Shown piece by piece: positions 15,518 to 22,694 of a stretch of 53,073 nt of DNA. The stretch spans positions 1 through 53,073 of the forward strand of contig UQKC01000010.1 in assembly GCA_900541495.1 (NCBI GenBank), given 5' to 3'. Source of the DNA: an uncultured Ruminococcus sp. (GTDB taxonomy: Bacteria; Bacillota; Clostridia; Oscillospirales; Ruminococcaceae). Numbering within the stretch: the stretch's first letter is position 1; every line of letters starts with the position of its first letter. A model generated the notes under the pieces. It saw only the letters and a list, made by a program, of their open reading frames with translations. It made no database searches and was not told the origin of the DNA. The translations under genes were made by a program, and so were the position numbers.

Positions 15518-16063
15518 TTACTTTATCTTGAACTGGATTCCGCTTGCCGACAAATAAACTTCGTTGGACATATTGGCAAGACGCTGGTTTACGTTTCCGA
15601 GGATTTCTCTGAAAAGTGCCTGCTCTCTGTTATTCGGTGTAACGGAGAAGCCCGTTTCGAGAGTGATCGTTATCATCGTTCCGTCAATTACCATTATCTG
15701 ATCGTACATATCAGTGATGTCGGAGATTATCTTCTTTTCGATGTCTTTTTTGAGTTCTTCTGTCATTTCCGAAAGGTCGGGACACATCTGCTCGATGATG
15801 TGTGAAGAGTAAGCCGCAAGGTTGTCGAAGATAACGAACTTGTGGTCTGTAATTGTTTCAACGGGAGCGCTTGTGATGCCCGTTTTTATGTCCCATTCAA
15901 CGAAGTTATGCTTGTTGCTGTATTCGATTCGTCCGAGAGTGTCTTTGTCCACTTCGTCTGCCGTGCGGAGATAAAGCACATAATCGCAGGCTGCAAGATA
16001 AGAAACTGCCCAGCGTGATTTTCCGCTTGCCGCACCGCCCGTTACAAGAATTGTTTTTGACAT
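15518..16063 (-). CDS. CobU-like cobinamide kinase/guanylyltransferase
   Basis: A 181-residue P-loop protein matching the CobU/CobP fold. The N-terminal Walker A is VTGGAASGKS (residues about 7-16), a His (KHNFVEW near residue 52) stands where the CobU guanylyl-accepting His lies, and the C-terminal block REILGNVNQRLANMSNEVYL with a final SASGIQFKIK is characteristic. CobU phosphorylates adenosylcobinamide and attaches GMP in nucleotide-loop assembly of cobalamin. Here it sits between a diguanylate cyclase and pilT rather than with cob genes, with diverged middle motifs (FDNLAAYSS where CobU has DCLTLW). It may be a working salvage enzyme or a repurposed relative. Confidence 0.72.
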   Translation of the reverse strand: MSKTILVTGGAASGKSRWAVSYLAACDYVLYLRTADEVDKDTLGRIEYSNKHNFVEWDIKTGITSAPVETITDHKFVIFDNLAAYSSHIIEQMCPDLSEMTEELKKDIEKKIISDITDMYDQIMVIDGTMITITLETGFSVTPNNREQALFREILGNVNQRLANMSNEVYLSASGIQFKIK

Positions 16064-16082
16064 TTGATCGTTTCCTCCGTTT

Positions 16083-17120
16083 TTATAAAATTACTCTGTT
16101 TCTGCCGCTTTCCTTTGCCGTGTAAAGCTTTGCATCGGCGGCTTTAATATTGTCTTCGATAGAAATTGAAGGGTCAAGCTGTGTAACGCCAAAGCTCATC
16201 GTTACCTTGATCTTCAAGTCCTCGAAACAGCAGACCGAATTCTCTATGCATACCCTAAGTCTTTCTGCCGCTTCTGCCGCTTTCGGAGCGTCCGTATCGG
16301 GGAGAACAACGATGAATTCCTCACCGCCCCATCTGTAAACGCCGTCGCAGATTCGTGAATTTATTCTGAAATGCTCGGCAACGTGCCTTAAAACAGCATC
16401 GCCTGCGTTATGTCCGTATGTATCGTTGACCTTTTTGAAAAAGTCGATATCGCATATAAAAAGCGAAACATCTCTGCGGTTTCGGTTGTCGGTGAGCATT
16501 TTCTCGTATATCTTGCCATAATCGCTGTAAAAGCCCATTCGGTTTTTCAGCTCGGTGAGCTTATCATGACGGGAATCGTCAAGGAAGCTGTCCGATTCGA
16601 GCGTTATTCCGCAGATGAAAGCGGCGAGCGAAAGCCTTTTTACGTCTTCAACAAGGTCAAATCCGTTTCCGTCAAGCTTGTTTATTGCCTGATATGCGCC
16701 GATGAATTCACCCTTGCAGTCGGAGATAGGCATTACAAGGATAGACTTTGTGACATAACCCGTCTTTTTGTCAACGTCCGAGTTGAAGTCGGGGTCATTG
16801 TATGGGTCGTTCGTCACAATAGCGCGCTTTTCCGCAAGAGCTTTTCCGACAAGTCCCGTTCCCTCGGGAATGGTTATCCTGCCCTCGCCGACAGCTGCCG
16901 TTGTCCAGAGCGAGTGACTGCGCTTGTCCCATTTCCAGAAGCTTGCACGGTCGGCGTTGACGAGCGTTCTTCCAAGGTCGGTGAGCAGGCGGTAGATAGT
17001 GTTGTGGTCGTTTTCCGCATCATCGTCCGTTCGCGACATTTCTTTGTAAAGGTTCTGTGTGATGCTGAATATCTGTTCAAGCAATGCGTCCGAGGAAACC
17101 TTTTTGATATCGTTTTCCAT
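16083..17120 (-). CDS. GAF-GGDEF diguanylate cyclase
   Basis: A 345-residue cytoplasmic protein. A GAF sensor domain occupies about residues 30-175 (with GTGLVGKALAEKR and the NKLDG end motif), followed by a GGDEF domain at about 185-345. The active-site loop reads GGEEF and is preceded by RICD, which fits the RxxD product-inhibition I-site. It should therefore make cyclic di-GMP and be feedback controlled. It is the first gene of the operon with CobU-like and pilT genes, and lies 3 kb from a GEMM riboswitch, so c-di-GMP signalling acts in this neighbourhood. Its promoter is clear at 17202-17230. Confidence 0.92.
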   Translation of the reverse strand: MENDIKKVSSDALLEQIFSITQNLYKEMSRTDDDAENDHNTIYRLLTDLGRTLVNADRASFWKWDKRSHSLWTTAAVGEGRITIPEGTGLVGKALAEKRAIVTNDPYNDPDFNSDVDKKTGYVTKSILVMPISDCKGEFIGAYQAINKLDGNGFDLVEDVKRLSLAAFICGITLESDSFLDDSRHDKLTELKNRMGFYSDYGKIYEKMLTDNRNRRDVSLFICDIDFFKKVNDTYGHNAGDAVLRHVAEHFRINSRICDGVYRWGGEEFIVVLPDTDAPKAAEAAERLRVCIENSVCCFEDLKIKVTMSFGVTQLDPSISIEDNIKAADAKLYTAKESGRNRVIL

Positions 17121-17201
17121 TGGTGAAGTGTTCCTTTCTGTTTATTCTGTTTATTATATAAAGTAACGCGAAATATTATATTTTCGTTAAAATTCGATAT
17201 T

Positions 17202-17230
17202 ATTATAGCATAGTTTATTGGCTTTGTAAA
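17202..17230 (-). promoter_or_regulatory. promoter of cyclase-cobU-pilT operon
   Basis: On the minus strand TTTACA (17225-17230), a 17-base spacer with extended TGC, and TATAAT (17202-17207). Confidence 0.65.
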
Positions 17231-17269
17231 TAGTTATTTCAAAAAACTATAAAATTTTATAAAAATATA

Positions 17270-17298
17270 GTGACAAATTATTTGAAATATGCTATAAT
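17270..17298 (+). promoter_or_regulatory. promoter of adenylate cyclase gene
   Basis: GTGACA (17270-17275), a 17-base spacer ending TATGC, and TATAAT (17293-17298). It is divergent from the diguanylate cyclase promoter. Confidence 0.65.
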
Positions 17299-17348
17299 AA
17301 CGCAGTAAGATTATGATAAAGTGTTAATTTTTTGTAACGGAGGGTAAT

Positions 17349-19172
17349 GTGAAACGAAGATCAAAGACTATTACGGCGATAGAAGCGGCGGTAATGTTTG
17401 CGTTGACTTTTTTAGTGGCATTTTATGATGTTTTCTATTCCTTTGACAGCCTTTTGCGTGACAGGCTCTATCAGCCGCACCGTGGGATAAACAACAAGAT
17501 AAAAATTCTTGCAATCGACGATAAGACCTTGCAGGAGATAGGGCCGTTCGGCACTTGGTCAAGGAGCGTTTATGCCGATGTTATCGACAAGCTCGGCGAA
17601 TATCCTGCCGTTATCGCACTCGATATAATGGTGTTCGGCGATATGGACGGGCAGGACGACAATGCTCTGAAAGAAGCTTGCGAAAAGAGCGGACGCGTCG
17701 TTGCAGGCTCGTACATAAACTACAATACCGCCTATAAAACGGACGAAAACGGCAAGCCTTACATCGACCATTTCAATATTGAGAAAGTTGAACAGCCTAT
17801 CATTGCAGATGTTGTGAAAACGGGCTTCGTCAACGCCGCTCCCGATGATGACGGCATAGTTCGTTCGGCTCTGCTTTCGGCGGAAAAGGACGGTACTGTA
17901 TACAGAAGCTTCGCCGCGCAGACCTATTCGGCGTACTGTGAATATCTCGGCATAAATGAGAATACCCCTGCGCTCGACAACAGCGGCAGAATGTGGATAA
18001 GCTACGCAGGCAAGCCGTCCGATTATGAGCATATTCCGCTTTGCAGTCTGCTTGACGGGACAGTTGACACGAAGATATTCACCGACTGTATAGTAATAGT
18101 GGGTGCTTATGCTTCGGGATTGCAGGATCAGTTTTCCGTGCCTGCCTGCGCTGACCAGATGTTCGGTGCGGAAATTCACGCAAATATCGTTCAAGGTCTG
18201 CTTGACGGAAAATATCCAGTTCCGGTCGGGAGAGTGATTTCGGCGCTCGCTGCAGCAGTTGTTGCCTGCTGTGTGTATATCCTTTCCCGAAAGCTCAAAA
18301 TGAAATTTTCGACCCCTGTCGTCATTATCGCGGCGGCAGGCTGTGTCGGCGGCGGAATCGCGTTCAACAGCGCAGGAACTATATTCCCAATACTTTATGC
18401 GCCGCTTTTTGCAGTGCTTGGCTACCTTATAAATATAGTAAGAAAATATGTCGAAGAAGCCGCCGAAAAGCGCAAGATAACGGCCGCATTCAAGAAATAT
18501 GTTGCTCCGCAGGTCGTTGAGGGAATCGCGAAAACGGGCAATTATCACATCAAGCTCGGCGGAGAAAATCGTGATATCGCTGTGCTTTTCGTTGATATCC
18601 GAGGATTCACTCCAATGTCGGAAAGCCTTGAACCTGAGCAGGTCGTAGATATCCTCAACAGCTATCTGAACCTCACAACGAACGCGATATTCAGCAACGG
18701 CGGAACGCTCGACAAGTTCATCGGCGATGCAACAATGGCTGTTTTTAACGCTCCGTTCGATCTTGACGATTATGTTTACAAAGCCGTCAAGACCGCTTGG
18801 GACATCGTCTGTGGCGGGAACGCCATCGAGAGCAAATTCCAAGAAAAATACGGAAAATCGGTAGCATTCGGCGTAGGCGTGAACTGCGGTCCTGCCGTTG
18901 TCGGAAATATCGGCTGTGACTTCCGTATGGACTATACGGCGATAGGCGATACCGTCAACACCGCCGCGCGCCTTGAATCGAACGCAAAGCGCGGTCAGGT
19001 GCTTATCAGCGAGAATGTCTATTTGCAGGTGAAGGACAGAGTGACTGTCGAACCTATCGGCGAAATACCGCTGAAAGGCAAATCCAAGGGCGTTTTTGTC
19101 TATTCCCTCACGGGTCTGAACGAAAGTGCCGAAACGAAAACGGAGGAGCTGAAAAATGCAGAAACAGTGTAA
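17349..19172 (+). CDS. CHASE2-class III adenylate cyclase
   Basis: A 607-residue membrane sensor enzyme. A TM helix at about 13-30 is followed by an extracytoplasmic CHASE2 domain (about 35-290), a cluster of TM helices (about 293-370) and a class III nucleotide cyclase domain (about 395-590). The metal-binding Asp is in VDIRGFTP, the Lys of LDKFIGDA is the adenine-selecting position, and VNTAARLES carries the transition-state region. It should make cAMP in response to an external signal. Translation starts at GTG 17349 after ACGGAGGG; the ATG two bases earlier is out of frame. The following gene overlaps its end by 17 bases. Confidence 0.88.
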   Translation: MKRRSKTITAIEAAVMFALTFLVAFYDVFYSFDSLLRDRLYQPHRGINNKIKILAIDDKTLQEIGPFGTWSRSVYADVIDKLGEYPAVIALDIMVFGDMDGQDDNALKEACEKSGRVVAGSYINYNTAYKTDENGKPYIDHFNIEKVEQPIIADVVKTGFVNAAPDDDGIVRSALLSAEKDGTVYRSFAAQTYSAYCEYLGINENTPALDNSGRMWISYAGKPSDYEHIPLCSLLDGTVDTKIFTDCIVIVGAYASGLQDQFSVPACADQMFGAEIHANIVQGLLDGKYPVPVGRVISALAAAVVACCVYILSRKLKMKFSTPVVIIAAAGCVGGGIAFNSAGTIFPILYAPLFAVLGYLINIVRKYVEEAAEKRKITAAFKKYVAPQVVEGIAKTGNYHIKLGGENRDIAVLFVDIRGFTPMSESLEPEQVVDILNSYLNLTTNAIFSNGGTLDKFIGDATMAVFNAPFDLDDYVYKAVKTAWDIVCGGNAIESKFQEKYGKSVAFGVGVNCGPAVVGNIGCDFRMDYTAIGDTVNTAARLESNAKRGQVLISENVYLQVKDRVTVEPIGEIPLKGKSKGVFVYSLTGLNESAETKTEELKNAETV

Positions 19173-19941
19173 ATTTCTTATAATCCCAAAGCTTGATGAA
19201 CTGCCGAAAAGCCTTGCACTTGCGGAAGAGTACGGCTTCGGCTTTGAATACAACGACTTTTTTATTCCCGATGTTATGGACGATGAAAAGCTCACCGATG
19301 AGATAGTGTGCAGGTACAAATCGCAGAAGCTCCCCGAATACTGCACGATGCACGGCGCATTTTTCGACGTGCTTGTTTTCAGCAGCGATAAAAAGATCCG
19401 CAAAATTTCCGAAGAGCGTGTTGTTACGAGCCTTGATATCGCGCGGAAAATAGGTGCAAAGGGTGTTGTTTTCCATACGAACCATAACCCCGACCTCACT
19501 TCCGAGAGCTATATCAAAAGTTGGCTCGATATCAACGAAAGCTTTTGGCGGAAAGTCCTGCCGAAATATCCCGACCTTGAAATTTATATGGAGAATATGT
19601 TCGACAGAACGCCCGATATGCTTTGCGGAATTGCAAGGCGGCTTGCGGATATTCCGAATTTCGGTATCTGCTTCGACTACGCTCACGCCGCAGTTTACGG
19701 TTCGGATATTGACGGCTGGGCAGAAGCGGTCGCACCTTATGCAAAGCATATACATATTAATGATAATGACCTTGAAAACGATCTTCACCTTGCAGTCGGT
19801 GACGGCAAGATAGATTGGGAGCATTTCAAGGTTTGCTTTGAAGAGAAGCTTTCAGCGGCGAAAACTGTGCTTATCGAAACTTCTTCTATAGAAAATCAGC
19901 GCCGCTCGGCGGAATTTTTGACGAAGCTCGGAGTGTTGTAA
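19156..19941 (+). CDS. sugar phosphate isomerase/epimerase-like TIM barrel
   Basis: A 261-residue protein of the xylose-isomerase-like TIM barrel / AP endonuclease 2 superfamily. Metal-ligand-type motifs are visible: CTMHGAFFD near residue 65, VFHTNHNPD near 112, EIYMENMFDR near 141, CFDYAHAA near 176, KHIHINDND near 199 and a final LIETSS Glu near 240. Such proteins act on sugar phosphates or, less often, DNA. The start codon lies inside the end of the adenylate cyclase gene, preceded by AACGGAGGAG, so the two are translationally coupled. Why a TIM barrel enzyme is coupled to a cyclase is unclear. Confidence 0.78.
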   Translation: MQKQCKFLIIPKLDELPKSLALAEEYGFGFEYNDFFIPDVMDDEKLTDEIVCRYKSQKLPEYCTMHGAFFDVLVFSSDKKIRKISEERVVTSLDIARKIGAKGVVFHTNHNPDLTSESYIKSWLDINESFWRKVLPKYPDLEIYMENMFDRTPDMLCGIARRLADIPNFGICFDYAHAAVYGSDIDGWAEAVAPYAKHIHINDNDLENDLHLAVGDGKIDWEHFKVCFEEKLSAAKTVLIETSSIENQRRSAEFLTKLGVL

Positions 19942-20046
19942 CGATTTAGCGTGTTAGCATTGTGTGTTGCTATTGTAGGTTTTATCATCAATAATTGCAA
20001 ATATTAGATATATTTTTAACTTTGTTACAAAAATGTTATTTAGCTA

Positions 20047-20075
20047 TTGCAATAAATAGATATATATGATATAAT
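20047..20075 (+). promoter_or_regulatory. promoter of the riboswitch-FecR gene
   Basis: TTGCAA (20047-20052), a 17-base spacer and TATAAT (20070-20075), about 18 bases before the riboswitch core. Confidence 0.7.
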
Positions 20076-20090
20076 ACAAACAACAAATAA

Positions 20091-20172
20091 AAGGCAAAAC
20101 CGATGAAAATCGGCGGCGCAAAGCACGAGCCTAAACTTTTCAGATATTCCGGAAGTATGGCGGTCGGGCTGC
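20091..20172 (+). ncRNA. class I cyclic di-GMP riboswitch (GEMM-I)
   Basis: The conserved GEMM-I blocks occur in order: GGCAAAACC, a CCGAT-GAAA-ATCGG stem capped by the GAAA tetraloop, GGCGCAAAGC, GCCTAAAC, and CCGGAAGTATGGCGG. This is the aptamer that binds c-di-GMP (some variants bind 3'3'-cGAMP; if the GGCAAA blocks align, the base matching Vc2 G20 is G, favouring c-di-GMP). The sequence runs into a hairpin and U-rich tract directly before the SD of the FecR-domain gene. Confidence 0.85.
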
Positions 20173-20230
20173 ATTTGCAGGGGTGACCCGATGATGCAGT
20201 TTCGGCTGCATACTTCCTTTTTATTTTTGG
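20151..20230 (+). promoter_or_regulatory. riboswitch expression platform
   Basis: GGAAGTATG (20151-20159), part of the aptamer core, can pair with CATACTTCC (20209-20217), which is followed by TTTTTATTTTT. A smaller hairpin ATGCAG/CTGCAT (about 20192-20210) competes. This looks like a transcription terminator switch: ligand binding holds GGAAGTATG in the aptamer and so changes which hairpin forms. Confidence 0.6.
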
Positions 20231-20242
20231 AGGCGATATAAA

Positions 20243-21622
20243 ATGGGTGTAAAAAGCACTTTGGCAGCAATGACATTTAAAGCAAAGGCAGTCATTGTAT
20301 GCGCCGCGGTCGCGGTGACGGGAACTGCCGCAGGCGTAGGAATTGCAATGACGCGTGAAGAAGCATACCGCGTTTTAAAGGTTTTTGAACTGACGGGAAG
20401 CGCGATAGTTGAAAGGGACGGCTCGGGCGAGCTGGACGCATATACGGGAATGAACCTTGAAAGCGGAGATACGCTCACCGTCGGCGATGAAAGCACTATC
20501 AGAATTTCGCTCGATGATGATAAATATATCCTGCTTGACAGCGGAACGGTACTTGAACTGAATGCGTCGGGAACAGCCGCCGACAGCAGAACGTCCATTG
20601 ACCTCAAACAAGGTTCTATACTTAACGAGATAACCAATCCGCTCTCGGAAAAATCTTCATACGAAGTCGCAACGCCGAAAGCTACAATGGCAGTCCGAGG
20701 AACAAGCTTCATCGTATCTGTCGAAGAGGACGATGACGGCGTTTATATGATAAACGAAAATACTCTCCAAGGCAAGGTCGAGATAGAACTTATCGACAGT
20801 AAAGGCAACAGAACGGACAAAAAAGCTCTCACGACCGCAGGCGGAGGCGTTATGATCTGCACCGAGCCTGATGAAAACAGCGGTAATCCTGCCGAGATCG
20901 ACGGAACATCAAGATTCATCATTCCCGATAAGAAGGGCGGCGGCTTCTATATCGTAAAGGACGGAGAAGACCCGACTTTTGATATAGATTATGACAGTAT
21001 TTCCTCGGCAATAAAAAATACTGCTCTCCGCTCAAATGATGAAGAGATCATGCCGCTGAATAATGAAGTCCTCGAAAATTTGAGAGGTTATGAACCGCAG
21101 CCCGAAAGCACAGTTACGACCACCGTTACAACAACGCAGACAACGACAACAGCGGTAACAACAGTTCCCGAAACTACGGAGCCCGAGGAGGAAACCACTA
21201 TCACCGCAGCGCCCGTTACAACTGTAACAACGGCTCCCGATACGTCCGCGTATGTACCGCAGGTAAAGCCAACAACGAAGCCTGCGTCTACAGAAAAGAC
21301 TACCGTTTCGACAAAGGAAGAAACAACTAAAAATACAAAGAAAACCCAAAAGGCGACCGAAGAAACAATAACGACAACAGTGACAACGACGACCAAAACA
21401 TCTGCCGAAACCACAACGGAAAAGGCTGAAGAAGTCACTGAAAAAGCTACAGAAAAAACAACAGTGACAACAGTGGATACAACTCCTCCTACCAATCCTG
21501 ACAATACGCCGATAAGGTTTACGGACGTTTCCTACACGGTAACGACATCGAAGGAATTTCCGACGGACTATCCGACAGACTATCCGACTGACTATCCGAC
21601 AGAATTTCCGACTGATCCGTAA
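20243..21622 (+). CDS. FecR-domain surface protein under c-di-GMP riboswitch
   Basis: A 459-residue protein anchored by an N-terminal TM helix (about residues 13-36). A FecR-type beta domain follows (about 55-190), with the characteristic TPKATMAVRGTSFIV near 148-162. The C-terminal part (about 285-459) is rich in Thr, Pro, Glu and Lys (TTTVTTT-type runs) and ends in a (D/E)(Y/F)PT repeat. Such Thr-rich regions usually span the cell wall and may be glycosylated. SD TTTGGAGG lies nine bases before ATG. Expression is controlled by the GEMM riboswitch upstream. Role unknown; surface adhesion or matrix is a guess from c-di-GMP control. It is monocistronic. Confidence 0.75.
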   Translation: MGVKSTLAAMTFKAKAVIVCAAVAVTGTAAGVGIAMTREEAYRVLKVFELTGSAIVERDGSGELDAYTGMNLESGDTLTVGDESTIRISLDDDKYILLDSGTVLELNASGTAADSRTSIDLKQGSILNEITNPLSEKSSYEVATPKATMAVRGTSFIVSVEEDDDGVYMINENTLQGKVEIELIDSKGNRTDKKALTTAGGGVMICTEPDENSGNPAEIDGTSRFIIPDKKGGGFYIVKDGEDPTFDIDYDSISSAIKNTALRSNDEEIMPLNNEVLENLRGYEPQPESTVTTTVTTTQTTTTAVTTVPETTEPEEETTITAAPVTTVTTAPDTSAYVPQVKPTTKPASTEKTTVSTKEETTKNTKKTQKATEETITTTVTTTTKTSAETTTEKAEEVTEKATEKTTVTTVDTTPPTNPDNTPIRFTDVSYTVTTSKEFPTDYPTDYPTDYPTEFPTDP

Positions 21623-21644
21623 TCACAACGGGATATAGGCTAAG

Positions 21645-21692
21645 AAAAACGAGCATTCCGCATCGAAAAGACTGCGGAATGCTCGTTTTTTA
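21645..21692. terminator. bidirectional terminator
   Basis: ACGAGCATTCCGCA (21649-21662) pairs with TGCGGAATGCTCGT (21673-21686), flanked by A and T runs, between the convergent FecR and AraC-type genes. Confidence 0.88.
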
Positions 21693-22541
21693 CAATATTT
21701 TTGATACGGGAAGCGTGGGGTCAAAGCTGTCGCTGCTTGTGCCTTGATTTTCGCCGATAAAAACGAAATCATCGGGCAGATCTCGGGGAGTGTAGCCCGT
21801 GTACTGCTTGAAAACGCGGTTAAAGCTCCGTATCGTGCCGAAACCTGCCGCAACAGCAGTTTCACCTGCGGACATACCGCCTTTTGAGAGCATTTTCACG
21901 GCTTCGCTCACTCGGACGATGTTGAGATACTCAGAAAAGGTCATTCCCGACATTCGGCGGAAATATTTCGAGAAATACGGCTTGCTGAAACACATTATCT
22001 CCGCCGCTTCGTCAAAGGTTATGTCGGCAAATCGCTCGGAGATGAGCCGCAGAAGCTTTTTATATGCTCCGCTGCCCGAAGGGTTTTCCGCCGAAGATGT
22101 CTTTTCGCATCGGAAAATTTCGGCGGTCAGAGCGAGCACAAGTCCCGAGCATATTACCTCGTAATATTTTTCGCCGCCGGATATCTCCTGTCTTATTTTC
22201 TCAAAAGTATCGGAAACGTCATATTTATTTTCAAGCAAAGGGCAGACGGGCGCAAGCGTTCCGAATTCGGCTGAGATCAGTTGGGAATCTATCTTCATAA
22301 CGGAGATAACGCTGTCCGATTCGGCTTTGATGTAATGCACAGCTCCGCTTCGTATAAAAACGCAGTATCCCTCGGATAAGCCGTATAAATTGTTGTCCGT
22401 CATAACCTCGGCAGAGCCTTTTTCGGCGAAGATAAGCTCGCTTTCGATGTGCCAGTGCGGAAGATTCTGCAAGCCCTCGTAGCGCTGGACGGACACCTGC
22501 GAACGTCCCGAGAGAACGCTTTGTTCATATTTTGCTATCAT
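21690..22541 (-). CDS. AraC family regulator of the arabinose locus
   Basis: A 283-residue AraC/XylS regulator. The N-terminal cupin-like sensor (about 1-140; LPHWHIESELIF typical) precedes two HTH motifs in about 185-275, including the FSKPYFSKYFRRMSGMTFSEY and GFGTIRSFNRVFKQYTGYTP blocks. ATG 22541 is preferred over an upstream TTG because GGGTG lies about nine bases before it. It is divergent from araA with back-to-back promoters, so it most likely senses L-arabinose or a derivative and activates the operon from 22695 (inference from position). Confidence 0.85.
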   Translation of the reverse strand: MIAKYEQSVLSGRSQVSVQRYEGLQNLPHWHIESELIFAEKGSAEVMTDNNLYGLSEGYCVFIRSGAVHYIKAESDSVISVMKIDSQLISAEFGTLAPVCPLLENKYDVSDTFEKIRQEISGGEKYYEVICSGLVLALTAEIFRCEKTSSAENPSGSGAYKKLLRLISERFADITFDEAAEIMCFSKPYFSKYFRRMSGMTFSEYLNIVRVSEAVKMLSKGGMSAGETAVAAGFGTIRSFNRVFKQYTGYTPRDLPDDFVFIGENQGTSSDSFDPTLPVSKIL

Positions 22542-22561
22542 TTTTGCATCACCCAAGCTAT

Positions 22562-22590
22562 ATTATAGCACAAAGGTTAATAAATGTCCA
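22562..22590 (-). promoter_or_regulatory. promoter of the araC-type gene
   Basis: Minus-strand TGGACA (22585-22590), a 17-base spacer and TATAAT (22562-22567). The two divergent promoters are only about 20 bases apart. Confidence 0.65.
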
Positions 22591-22609
22591 TAATCGGCGA
22601 ATAAGCTTC

Positions 22610-22638
22610 TTGAAAAATTTTCTTCTATAAGCTATAAT
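22610..22638 (+). promoter_or_regulatory. promoter of the arabinose operon
   Basis: TTGAAA (22610-22615), a 17-base spacer and TATAAT (22633-22638), about 57 bases before the araA start. Confidence 0.7.
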
Positions 22639-22694
22639 AAAAATAATATTTGTGAGCCGTGCTTCGGCAAAATTTTGAGCGGAGGAAAACAAAA

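Noticed and set aside
17559..19499. A 646-codon open frame on the minus strand across the adenylate cyclase gene
   Set aside because: It is antisense to a gene with full CHASE2 and cyclase motifs, lacks an SD, and its Arg/His/Ser-rich translation has no domain. It is a shadow of the coding strand.
21088..21504. A Val/Ser-rich 138-codon minus-strand frame that looks like a membrane protein
   Set aside because: It is simply the complement of the Thr-codon (ACN) runs of the FecR-domain protein.
21540..21615. Short tandem repeat considered as a CRISPR or regulatory repeat
   Set aside because: It is a 12-base coding repeat for the (D/E)(Y/F)PT motif in frame with the FecR-domain protein; no spacers and no cas genes.
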